Assembly: GCF_003259845.1 (NCBI RefSeq)
Contig: NZ_QLMJ01000001.1
Span: 372,001 to 436,000 of the forward strand
Length of the DNA stretch: 64,000 bases
Direction: 5' to 3'
Source: Actinoplanes lutulentus
GTDB lineage: Bacteria; Actinomycetota; Actinomycetes; Mycobacteriales; Micromonosporaceae
Part shown: piece after piece, positions 34,746 through 42,326 of the stretch
Numbering within the stretch: position 1 is the first letter of the stretch
How the letters are laid out: every line of letters begins with the position of its first letter
Notes under the pieces: model-generated
Seen by the model: the letters and a program-made list of their open reading frames with translations, nothing else
What the model was told of the DNA's origin: nothing
Databases searched by the model: none
Position numbers and translations under genes: made by a program

Positions 34746-35594
34746 ATGAGACTTCTGACTGCCTTTCTCGCGCTAGTTCTCGGCGCCCTCATCGCACCGC
34801 AGCCCGCCAGCGCCGCCACCACCCTGATCTACGCCACCTTCAAGGGTGACGGCGCCGCCGACCAGGAGCTCTGGGTCTACCAGTCGACGAACGGCGGCAC
34901 GTCGTACAGCGTCCTGTCCGACACCAACTTCCGCGGGCCGACCGGTGTGCTGCGCGACCCGAGCATCCTGAAGTACAACGGGCGCTACTACATCGCGTAC
35001 ACGGTGCAGTCCTGGACCACGAACTCCACCTACTTCAACATCGCGACCAGCACCAACCTGACGTCCTGGACCAACGTCACCAGCATCCCGGCCGGCATCT
35101 CGGGGGCCAACTACACCTGGGCCCCGGAGTTCTACGTCGAGAACGGCGTCGTCCGGGTCATCACGAGCGTGGCGTCCACCGCCTGCGCCTGGTGCTTCCG
35201 GCCGTACGTCTACACGGCGCAGAACACCGCGCTGACCAGCTGGAGCGGGCCGTCGCAGATGTGGGGCCTGGGCACCAACCACATCGACACGTTCGTCGTG
35301 AAGTCCGGCAGCACCTGGCACGCGTTCACCAAGAACGAGACCACCAAGTACATCGAGCACTGGACCACCACGGCCAACCTGTACGAGGGCTGGATCAACC
35401 GGGGCAACCTCTGGGCCTCCGGTTACGAGGGTCCGTCGCTGGTCAAGCTCGACGACGGCCGCTGGCGCATCTACGTCGACAAGTACACCAACGGTGGCGT
35501 CTGGACCGCGACCAGCTCCGACCTCAACACCTGGACCGGTCTGAGCGCCGTCGGCTGCTCCGGCTGCCGCCACGGAACAGCGACCGCGAAGTGA
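34746..35594 (+). CDS. Secreted GH43-type beta-propeller glycosidase
   Basis: A 282-residue protein with a Sec signal peptide (cleaved after about ASA at residue 23) and a five-bladed GH43-like propeller. Candidate catalytic residues: Asp base in GVLRDPSILKYNG, Asp modulator in NHIDTFVVK, Glu acid in YEGPSLVKLDD. WAPEFY is the family's WAP motif. The likely substrate is an arabinan or arabinoxylan, supported by the arabinose-binding domain of the next protein. A GGAGG site precedes the ATG; the next gene starts on its stop (GTGA). Confidence 0.78.
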   Translation: MRLLTAFLALVLGALIAPQPASAATTLIYATFKGDGAADQELWVYQSTNGGTSYSVLSDTNFRGPTGVLRDPSILKYNGRYYIAYTVQSWTTNSTYFNIATSTNLTSWTNVTSIPAGISGANYTWAPEFYVENGVVRVITSVASTACAWCFRPYVYTAQNTALTSWSGPSQMWGLGTNHIDTFVVKSGSTWHAFTKNETTKYIEHWTTTANLYEGWINRGNLWASGYEGPSLVKLDDGRWRIYVDKYTNGGVWTATSSDLNTWTGLSAVGCSGCRHGTATAK

Positions 35595-36961
35595 AACGCC
35601 GCGATCTTCTCGCGGCTGTCGGAGGCGCGACCGCCGGGGCGCTCATTCTGCCCGGCGCGGCCAAGGCCGCGACCTATTCCGGGTACGCCATGGCGTACTT
35701 CACCGAGTCGCCGACGATGGCCGGCGCCAGTTACCGCGTGCATCTGGCGGTCAGCGGCGACGGGCTGAACTGGACTCCGCTGAACCAGAACGCCCCGGTC
35801 GCCACGCCGACGCTCGGCAGCGGCGGGCTGCGTGACCCGTTCATCCTGCGCAAGCAGACCGGCGGATTCGTGGTCATCGCGACCGACCTGAACGGCACCG
35901 ACTGGGCGTACCAAAGTCAGTATCTGCACGTCTGGGACTCCCCCGACCTGCGCACGTTCACCGGTTACCGGCTGCTGAAGGTGCACTCGCTGGCGACCCA
36001 CGCCTGGGCGCCGGAGGCGGTCTGGGACCCGGCGCGGAGCCAATACGCGGTGGTGTACTCGTCGGTGGTCGGCGGCCGCAACGTGCTGATGGTCAGTTAC
36101 ACCACCGATTTCGTCACCGCCACGACCGGCCAGGTGTTCTTCGACCCCGGTTACGACGCCATCGACGGCAACTTCGTGACCGTCAGCGGCGTGAACTACA
36201 TGTACTACAAGAACAACACCAACAGCACCCTCTTGGGTACGCGTTCCAGCTCGTTCAACCCCGGCAGCTTCAGTGTCTACACCGGTGCGATCACGCCGGG
36301 CCGGGGCGTCGAGGCGCCGCAGATCGTCAAGTCGAACACGGCCGAGACGTGGCAGATGTGGGGCGACACCTGGAGCCCGAACGGCCGGTTCTTCTGCTGG
36401 CAGTCCACGAACGTCGCCGGTGGATCGTGGTCGCTGCTCAACGATCGGCTCTACACCCAGCCGCTGAACTCCAAGCACCTCGGCATCACCCCGATCACGG
36501 CGGCTGAGATGTCCGCGCTGACCACCCGCTGGGGTACGCCCGCCTGGAACCGGATCAAGTCCTACAACTATCCGGACCGCTACATCCGGCACGCGAACAG
36601 CGTCGGGCGGATCGACACGTACCCGTTCGACCCGTACCAGGATCAGATGTGGACCCTGGTTCCGGGCCTGGCCGACTCGGCCGGGGTGTCGTTCCGGTCG
36701 GTCAACTACCCGGACCGGTACCTGCGGCACTCGAACTACGCGATCGTGCTGGCCGCCAACGACGGGACCAGCACGTTCGCCGGTGACGCCACGTTCCACC
36801 GGGTCGCCGGATGGGCCGATTCGAGCTGGACGTCGTTCCGGTCGCACAACTTCCCGGATCGCTATCTGCGGCATTCGGGGTACGTGCTGCGGATCGACCC
36901 GATCACCAGTTCGTCGGCGGCGGCCGCGAAGCAGGACGCGACGTTCCGGGTGGGTTACTGA
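35591..36961 (+). CDS. Tat-secreted GH43-type enzyme with AbfB (CBM42) domain
   Basis: A 456-residue protein. The N-terminus KRRDLLAAVGG followed by a hydrophobic stretch to AKA is a twin-arginine signal. The propeller has GLRDPFILRK (Asp base), HAWAPEAVW, AIDGNFV (modulator) and GVEAPQIV (acid). From residue about 325 a beta-trefoil AbfB/CBM42 domain shows three repeats: SYNYPDRYIRHAN, SVNYPDRYLRHSN and SHNFPDRYLRHSG, which bind arabinofuranose side chains. It is translationally coupled to the preceding GH43 gene although the two use different export routes. Confidence 0.82.
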   Translation: MKRRDLLAAVGGATAGALILPGAAKAATYSGYAMAYFTESPTMAGASYRVHLAVSGDGLNWTPLNQNAPVATPTLGSGGLRDPFILRKQTGGFVVIATDLNGTDWAYQSQYLHVWDSPDLRTFTGYRLLKVHSLATHAWAPEAVWDPARSQYAVVYSSVVGGRNVLMVSYTTDFVTATTGQVFFDPGYDAIDGNFVTVSGVNYMYYKNNTNSTLLGTRSSSFNPGSFSVYTGAITPGRGVEAPQIVKSNTAETWQMWGDTWSPNGRFFCWQSTNVAGGSWSLLNDRLYTQPLNSKHLGITPITAAEMSALTTRWGTPAWNRIKSYNYPDRYIRHANSVGRIDTYPFDPYQDQMWTLVPGLADSAGVSFRSVNYPDRYLRHSNYAIVLAANDGTSTFAGDATFHRVAGWADSSWTSFRSHNFPDRYLRHSGYVLRIDPITSSSAAAAKQDATFRVGY

Positions 36962-36979
36962 TCCTTCTTCTTACCGCCT

Positions 36980-37837
36980 TTACTGCCGGGTCTGTTCCGG
37001 GACCTTTGTCACGGCTCTCTCGCCGAGCTGTCGTTCCAGCGCCTCCAGGGCGGAACGCAGCTCGGCGAGGTTCCGTTCCACCGACGCCTGCTCCGGGTTG
37101 ATCGGCTCCGGTTTCACCCGGGCCGCCCGTTCCGTCTCGTGCGCCTCCTGCAGAGCCGTCAGCACCACACCGACCAGCAGGTTCGTCAGCAGGTAGCAGG
37201 CCGCCACCATGTACGACACGTAGTACAGGACCGCCCACTCGGTGACCTCCCGGCCGGCCTGCAGGATGTCGGTGATGCCGTCCAGCGACAGCAGCAGGAA
37301 CAGCGTCAGCATGGCCTGTCCGACGGTGCCGTACTTCTCCGGGTACGCCTCGTCGAACATCATCCAGCCGAGGATCGCGTAGCCGTACAGAAGAAGGGCC
37401 GTCACCAGCAGGAAGCTGCCGAGTCCCGGCAGGCTGTGCCGGATGCCGACCAGGATCACCCGCAGGCTCGGGAACAGCCGGAACGTCCGGACGATCCGGG
37501 CCAGGCGCAGCAACCGGAGCAGCGTCACGTTCTCCCGGACGCCGGGCAGCAGCGGTGCCACGATCACGGCGAGGTCGAACAGGTTCCACCCGTCGCGGAA
37601 GAAACCGGACGGGTGCTCGGCGTGCATCCCGAATCGCACGAGCAGTTCGATGGTGAAGAGCGCGACGCAGGCGTACTCAATGGAATGCAGGAGCGGGCCG
37701 GCGGCCGCGACCACCGCGGGGTATGTCTCCAGTCCCAGCGTCACGGCGTTGACCATGATGACCGTGAACGAGACGACGTTGAACCAGGGGGCGCTGACCA
37801 GAACCGCGCACTGCCGGGTGACGGGCTTTCGGAACAT
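36980..37837 (-). CDS. Voltage-gated ion channel, BacNaV-like, atypical filter
   Basis: About 285 residues with six membrane segments. S4 has regularly spaced arginines (LLRLLRLARIVRTFRLFPSLR). The pore loop reads LTLFLLLSLDGITDIL, where bacterial sodium channels have TLESW: Glu is replaced by Asp and the Trp by Ile. A C-terminal coiled coil (residues about 255-280, VERNLAELRSALEALERQL) should hold a tetramer. I chose the ATG at 37837, preceded by GGAG; a GTG at 37876 adds 13 residues. Confidence 0.82.
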   Translation of the reverse strand: MFRKPVTRQCAVLVSAPWFNVVSFTVIMVNAVTLGLETYPAVVAAAGPLLHSIEYACVALFTIELLVRFGMHAEHPSGFFRDGWNLFDLAVIVAPLLPGVRENVTLLRLLRLARIVRTFRLFPSLRVILVGIRHSLPGLGSFLLVTALLLYGYAILGWMMFDEAYPEKYGTVGQAMLTLFLLLSLDGITDILQAGREVTEWAVLYYVSYMVAACYLLTNLLVGVVLTALQEAHETERAARVKPEPINPEQASVERNLAELRSALEALERQLGERAVTKVPEQTRQ

Positions 37838-37916
37838 GAACGGCGGTGTCTCCTCGAGGCGCGATGATCCGGACACACCCTATGAGGCGGGCAGCAAACG
37901 ACAAAGGGTGGCGCGG

Positions 37917-38312
37917 GTGCGTCACGCTGTAGAGGTGATCCGCTTGATCCTCAACGTGCTCTGGTTCATCTTCTTCGGCTGGGCGCTGGCGCTGGCCTAC
38001 GCGCTGGCCGCCCTCATCAGCTTCATCCTGATCGTCACGATCCCGTTCGGCGTGGCGTCACTGCGGCTGGCGGTTTACTCGGCGTGGCCGTTCGGCCGCA
38101 CCATCGTCGACGACCCGGGTGCGGGGGTGGCGTCCGGCCTGGCGAACATCCTCTGGCTTGTCCTGTTCGGGTGGTGGCTGGCCCTCGGCCACATCACGGC
38201 GGGCATCGCCCAGTGCCTCACCATCATCGGCATCCCGTTCGGCATCGCCAATTTCAAGCTGGTACCGGCCGCCCTGTGGCCCCTGGGCCGAGACATCATC
38301 GACATCCCGTAG
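37917..38312 (+). CDS. YccF-family membrane protein
   Basis: About 131 residues with two copies of a hydrophobic hairpin motif (ILIVTIPFGVASLRLAVYSAWPFGR and the matching TIIGIPFGIANFKLVPAALWPLGR half), the signature of YccF/DUF307. Function unknown. Start is GTG 37917 (AAAGGG upstream) or GTG 37935. Divergent from the channel gene. Confidence 0.82.
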   Translation: MRHAVEVIRLILNVLWFIFFGWALALAYALAALISFILIVTIPFGVASLRLAVYSAWPFGRTIVDDPGAGVASGLANILWLVLFGWWLALGHITAGIAQCLTIIGIPFGIANFKLVPAALWPLGRDIIDIP

Positions 38313-38500
38313 AGGGGTTGCCGGCCGGGCCTGCAGCTGCGTGCGGGCCGGAGCTGCAGGCGGGCTGACGGCCAAGCGCTGCCGCCCGTGGTGACGGCGA
38401 GGCACGCAGTGCTGGTTCAGGAGTGGCTTTCAGCGCCGGGCCGGACTCGGCTTTCCGCCTGCTGCGCCCAATCCGCCACGACGTGGCCCCAAGCCGCTGC

Positions 38501-38722
38501 GTGTCGACTTCGGGTGCGGAGCGCACCCCAACTCGACACGGACCAGCGGGCCCGGGCTTGTGTGTCGACTTCGGGTTCGGAATGCACCCCAACTCGACAC
38601 GGACCAGCGGGCCCGGGCTTGTGTGTCGACTTCGGGTTCGGAATGCACCCCAACTCGACACGAACCAGCGGTCCCGGACTTGTGTGTCGACTTCGGGTGC
38701 GGATTGAACCCGAAATCGACAC
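38501..38722 (+). repeat. Four 39-base palindromes in a 61-bp tandem array
   Basis: Palindromes at 38501-38539, 38562-38600, 38623-38661 and 38684-38722, each bounded by GTGTCGA and TCGACAC, are separated by 22-base intervals. Intervals 1 and 2 are identical; interval 3 differs at three positions. In unit 1 the inner arms GGGTGCG/CGCACCC pair perfectly, and unit 4 keeps pairing with different bases (CTTCGGGT with ACCCGAAA). Another copy lies at 30974-31041. Confidence 0.88.
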
Positions 38723-38729
38723 GCCACCG

Positions 38730-38774
38730 CGGGTTTCCCGGCAACTCGTTAGCTTGCGACGGGTTTCCCGGCAA
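38730..38774 (+). repeat. Direct repeat CGGGTTTCCCGGCAA, 30-base period
   Basis: Exact 15-base copies at 38730-38744 and 38760-38774 directly after the tandem palindromes. Confidence 0.7.
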
Positions 38775-38929
38775 ACTTGTGAGTTTGTGGTCGATCGGAC
38801 GGCCGAACCGCACAGGATCGGAACGACGCCTCGCAGCGAGAGCCGCCGCGCCGCCCGAACCCGCTATCGATCCGCAGAGCGGCGAACGTCGAGCAGCCGC
38901 AGCACCAGCCACAAACGAGCGCCCACCGA

Positions 38930-38975
38930 ATCTTGAGCGATATTGCACCGTCGGGTGTGCAAAGTCGCTCAAGAT
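38930..38975. repeat. 46-base long hairpin
   Basis: Outer arms ATCTTGAGCGA and TCGCTCAAGAT pair over 11 bases. Inner arms TTGCAC and GTGCAA pair after a 2-base internal loop, leaving an 8-base loop. It is not followed by a T-run, so it is more like an interspersed palindrome than an intrinsic terminator. Confidence 0.7.
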
Positions 38976-39081
38976 CCGCCGTTAACAAGAGGTAGTGCCA
39001 CGGGAGCCACTGCCCCACGCCGGCACCGGCACTCCCGCTGGCACTCGCACTCGCGCTGGTGCTGGGTTGGGGCTGGTGGAT

Positions 39082-39122
39082 CTTGTGGGTTTGGGGCGCT
39101 ACGGCAGCCACAAACTCACAAG
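39082..39122. repeat. Inverted CTTGTGRGTTTG elements
   Basis: CTTGTGGGTTTG (39082-39093) pairs with CAAACTCACAAG (39111-39122) with one mismatch. A third copy, CTTGTGAGTTTGTGG, lies at 38776-38790. Confidence 0.6.
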
Positions 39123-39270
39123 GTCGGCGTGCTGCGGCCAGCGGCCGGTGCGGAATGCTCTCTGGCGTGTCTTTTGGAGACGGCCGCGGGACGCTATAAC
39201 GCGCGTGATAGCAGGTCAGCGGCGTTGACCTGAAGATGTCATTACCCACAGCTAGTTCATCTTGCCGACA

Positions 39271-39299
39271 GTGACATGGCACCCGAGTGGACCTACGGT
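39271..39299 (+). promoter_or_regulatory. Promoter GTGACA-N17-TACGGT for the lysine-rich micro-gene
   Basis: GTGACA (39271-39276) and TACGGT (39294-39299) are separated by 17 bases. A start near 39306 would give a leader of about 38 bases before the ATG. Confidence 0.55.
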
Positions 39300-39343
39300 T
39301 AACAGAGGGTTAGCAAGCACTCACCGGCGAGGGGAGGCATCTC

Positions 39344-39400
39344 ATGGCGAAGAAGTCGAAGAAGGACAAGAAGAAGGACAAGAAGTCCAAGAAGAAGTGA
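39344..39400 (+). CDS. 18-residue lysine-rich micropeptide
   Basis: The frame encodes MAKKSKKDKKKDKKSKKK: twelve of 18 residues are Lys, with only Ser, Asp, Ala and Met besides. GAGGGGAGG lies 8 bases before the ATG, one of the strongest ribosome sites in the window. A promoter lies about 45 bases upstream and a perfect hairpin 10 bases after the stop, so it looks like a complete mono-cistronic unit. No family recognised. A nucleic-acid- or membrane-binding basic peptide is an inference. Confidence 0.65.
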   Translation: MAKKSKKDKKKDKKSKKK

Positions 39401-39410
39401 CTCGCCCTGG

Positions 39411-39433
39411 GGCGGCCCCCTCAACGGGCCGCC
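39411..39433 (+). terminator. Hairpin terminator after the lysine-rich micro-gene
   Basis: GGCGGCCC (39411-39418) and GGGCCGCC (39426-39433) form a perfect 8-bp stem with a 7-base loop. No long T-run follows, as usual for actinobacterial terminators. Confidence 0.65.
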
Positions 39434-39506
39434 TCAGCGTCACTCCCGGCACCGGTACCGCAGAGCCGGAGAGCAGTCCCCGGAAAGACAACGCCGGGGG
39501 TCGAAA

Positions 39507-39872
39507 TCAGTCAGGGAGTCGGCGGCGGCCTGCGAAGCCCAGGTCGGCGCGGTGATACCACGTGAGGTCGGTGTCGCCTTCGAGCCAGCAGAGCAGCACC
39601 GGCACACCGTCCAGATCCGCGGGGAAGTCGACAAGCAGCGGCGCTACGCCCTTGAGCTCGGCGCCCGTCTCCTGGACCGCGGTCATCAGCTCGTTGAGCC
39701 GGGCCTCCGCGCCCTTACGCTCCGGCAGTCCGCCCAGGTCGGTGGGCGCGCCTTCAGGTGCCAGCGCGGCCGTGAGCTCGACCAGGTCGGCGCGGACGGC
39801 CACGATCTCGTCCAGCACCGGGCGCAGCCGCGTCAGCTCGGAGCGGGCCTGCACAAGCGTGAACAACCCCAT
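39507..39872 (-). CDS. DUF2203 family protein
   Basis: A 121-residue protein with the DUF2203 pattern: N-terminal FTLVQARSELTRLRPVLDEI helix, LVDFPADLDGVPVLLCWLEGD, and a C-terminal WYHRADLGFAGRRRLPD. Function unknown. The ATG at 39872 matches family length; a TTG at 39890 is possible. No clear Shine-Dalgarno. Confidence 0.82.
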   Translation of the reverse strand: MGLFTLVQARSELTRLRPVLDEIVAVRADLVELTAALAPEGAPTDLGGLPERKGAEARLNELMTAVQETGAELKGVAPLLVDFPADLDGVPVLLCWLEGDTDLTWYHRADLGFAGRRRLPD

Positions 39873-40072
39873 GAGGGAAGAGTCTGTCAAACCCCGCGCA
39901 GGCGGCCACGGTGGGTGCGCCGTGGCCGGCCCGTGCGTAGGGGACTCGGTGCGCGACGGTGGCCACGCGACCGATCAGAAACGGTCGCGACGATCGCCGC
40001 TGCCGTTCTGGTCGGACGCTATCCATCGGCGGCGGGGACGCGGTAGATCACGGACTGACCATCACACCGATG

Positions 40073-40891
40073 TTATGGCGCCTCAGACAGCGAGACGTGC
40101 TTGTCGAAACCGATGTACAGCCGGGCCTCCGCGTTCGCACCGAGCGCGCCCAGCGTCTCCAGCTCGCGCAGCCGGAGCAGGGCCGGGTGCTGTGCGTACG
40201 CCTCAGCGGCCTCAGCGAGCCGGCGCAGCGCGTCGACCTCGGCGTCGGCGCGGATCCGCTTCGCCGTGGCGTCGGCCTCCGCGGTGCGCCGGGTGGTCTC
40301 CGCCCGCGACGTCGCCTCCAGAGCCTCCCGCTCGGCACGGGTGCGTGCCTCGACCATCTGCGCCTCGGCCAGCCGCTGGGCCGTGAGAACCCGGTTCATC
40401 ACGTCCTGCAGGTTGCCGGGGAAGACCAGGTCCTTCACGTCCGCACGGATGATCTCCACGCCGTACCCGGCGGAGACGCCCTCGACGTCGCGCAGGATGT
40501 CCTCGCTGAGCTGGTTGCGGTTGGTCAGGATCGCTTCGAGCGACATGGACGCCAGCGACCGGCGGGCGGCGAGCTGCACGTCGCTGTAGACGCGGTCGGC
40601 GTAATCGGCGACCCGCTCCACGGCGGCGACCGGGTCGGTGACCCGGAAGTGAGTGATGATGTTGACCCGGACCGCGACCTTGTCGGCCGTCAGGATCTCC
40701 TGGCCCTTGATGTTGAGCTCGCGCTCGCGCAGGTCGACCAGGGCGATGTCGACACGGGGCACACGACGGCCCAGGGCACGCCGGCGCGGCAGCTCGTAAC
40801 GGCCCGCTTCCAGCACCTGCTCGAACCGGCCGTCGACGTACTTCAGACCACGGAATCCACTGCGGATGATCACCTCGCGGTTGGTGGACAT
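40073..40891 (-). CDS. SPFH/Band 7 protein (slipin/stomatin-like)
   Basis: A 272-residue SPFH protein: residues about 5-195 form the Band 7 domain (DIALVDLRERELNIKGQEILTADKVAVRVN), followed by a long charged coiled coil (ARTRAEREALEATSRAETTRRTAEAD). It lacks the usual N-terminal membrane helix. Such proteins assemble into membrane-associated rings that scaffold microdomains. No NfeD partner gene is adjacent. Confidence 0.87.
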   Translation of the reverse strand: MSTNREVIIRSGFRGLKYVDGRFEQVLEAGRYELPRRRALGRRVPRVDIALVDLRERELNIKGQEILTADKVAVRVNIITHFRVTDPVAAVERVADYADRVYSDVQLAARRSLASMSLEAILTNRNQLSEDILRDVEGVSAGYGVEIIRADVKDLVFPGNLQDVMNRVLTAQRLAEAQMVEARTRAEREALEATSRAETTRRTAEADATAKRIRADAEVDALRRLAEAAEAYAQHPALLRLRELETLGALGANAEARLYIGFDKHVSLSEAP

Positions 40892-41087
40892 TTTTCACCT
40901 CATAATGGGATATCAAAAAGCTTAGGGTGGCCCCGCAGCGGATCCGATGTGAAGGATCGGTCGCCTAGAAGGCAGCCGGACGAGCGTGGTTTGAGCGCCA
41001 ATGCGTCCGTTGCGAAAGGACTCGCTTCTGAAACCGCCGGGGCCACACAGAGGATGACAAACCTCGGTCAGTCCGCACAACGCAATA

Positions 41088-42272
41088 TCACCAGCGGACC
41101 ATGACCCGCTCCAGGCCACCGACGATCAGACCTTCCCGGCGCGGCAACTCCTCCGCGGGACCATCGAGGCGCAAACCCGGGAGCCGGTCCAGCAGGGCGG
41201 TCAGCGCCACCTGCATTTCGGTACGCGCAAGAGCCTGCCCGATACACGAATGCGGACCCGCCCCGAAAGCCAGATGCGGGTTGGGCCGCCGTGCCAGATC
41301 CATGTCATCGGCGTGCTCGAACGCCGACTCGTCCCGGTTGGCCGCGGCCATACTGTTGATCACGGTGGTCCCGGCGGCCAGTTTCACGCCGCTCACCTCG
41401 ATGTCCTCGGTGATGTACCGCGGCATGCCGAACCCCGGGTTGGCGTCGAACCGCAGCGCCTCCTCGACGGCGGTACGCACCAGCGCCCGATCACCCAGCA
41501 CCCGTTCCCAGCGCGACCGGTCGGCCAGCAGCATCGCCACCATCTTGCCGATCATGTTGGCCGTGGTCTCGTGGCCGGCGATCAGCAGACCCTGCGCGGT
41601 ACCGAGCAGCTCCAGCGTGGACAGCTCGTCGTTCGTCACGAGGTCGCTGATCAGGTCGTCGCCCGGGTTCGCCCGGGTGGCCTCGATGTGCGCCCAGAGA
41701 TATTCGCCGAACTCCAGCTGCGAGGCGTCGATCTCCGCCTGGCCGTACCGGGTGAGGCTGAGCATCGTGTCCGACCAGTACGCGAACCGGTCCCGGTCGC
41801 TGTCCGGGACACCGAGCATGTCGCAGATGACCCAGACCGGCAGCGGGAACGCGAACGCCTTGACCAGGTCGACCGGGCCGGGCCCGAAATCGGAGATCAG
41901 CCGCTCGGCCATCGCCGCGATCCGCGGTTCCATCGCGGTCATCCGCTTCACGGTGAACCAGCGGCCGACCAGTCGCCGCCATCGCTGGTGTGCCTCGCCG
42001 GTCGGCGTCATGCTCGACTGCTCGGCGCCGAACACCCCGCCCGACTCCTGCGCGGTGACCCGAGCCGCGCCGTCGGCGTCGAGCTGCCGGGTGAACCGGG
42101 GGTCGCTGAGAACCTGCCGCACGTCGGCGTACCGGGTCAGCAGCAACGCCTGGTCGCCGCTCGCCAGGCGTACCGAAGCCACGGGGCATCCGGCGCGGAG
42201 CTCGGACCACTGCGGGGGCGGCTCCAGGGCCGCGGGCTGCGCGAACGGGTACTCCGGCAGGTCGTTGTCCAT
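41088..42272 (-). CDS. Cytochrome P450
   Basis: A 394-residue class I bacterial P450: I-helix AGHETT, K-helix EEALR, and heme loop FGAGPHSCIG with the axial Cys at residue 343. It is soluble and needs a ferredoxin and reductase; none is encoded nearby. Substrate unknown. It sits alone between the SPFH and GGDEF genes. Confidence 0.92.
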   Translation of the reverse strand: MDNDLPEYPFAQPAALEPPPQWSELRAGCPVASVRLASGDQALLLTRYADVRQVLSDPRFTRQLDADGAARVTAQESGGVFGAEQSSMTPTGEAHQRWRRLVGRWFTVKRMTAMEPRIAAMAERLISDFGPGPVDLVKAFAFPLPVWVICDMLGVPDSDRDRFAYWSDTMLSLTRYGQAEIDASQLEFGEYLWAHIEATRANPGDDLISDLVTNDELSTLELLGTAQGLLIAGHETTANMIGKMVAMLLADRSRWERVLGDRALVRTAVEEALRFDANPGFGMPRYITEDIEVSGVKLAAGTTVINSMAAANRDESAFEHADDMDLARRPNPHLAFGAGPHSCIGQALARTEMQVALTALLDRLPGLRLDGPAEELPRREGLIVGGLERVMVRW

Positions 42273-42326
42273 CTTCGGAGCCTGCCCATGACAGCGACAG
42301 ACGTCAATACGGAGGCCAAGAACGAC

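Larger units (their letters stand above)
38313..39270. other. Gene-free repeat region
   Basis: About 950 bases with no credible gene. It contains the 61-bp tandem palindromes, a 15-base repeat pair, a long hairpin and a set of CTTGTGAGTTTGTGG elements, listed separately. Open frames across the tandem array only reflect the repeat unit. Confidence 0.75.

Noticed and set aside
38501..38722. CRISPR array (39-base repeats, 22-base spacers)
   Set aside because: The spacers are identical or nearly so, there are only four units, the repeats are the more variable part and no cas genes exist nearby. It is a tandem repeat.
38388..38936. Open frames over the tandem repeats (up to 182 codons, both strands)
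   Set aside because: They encode the repeated 61-bp unit in several frames without ribosome sites; the open frames follow from the repeat and high GC content.
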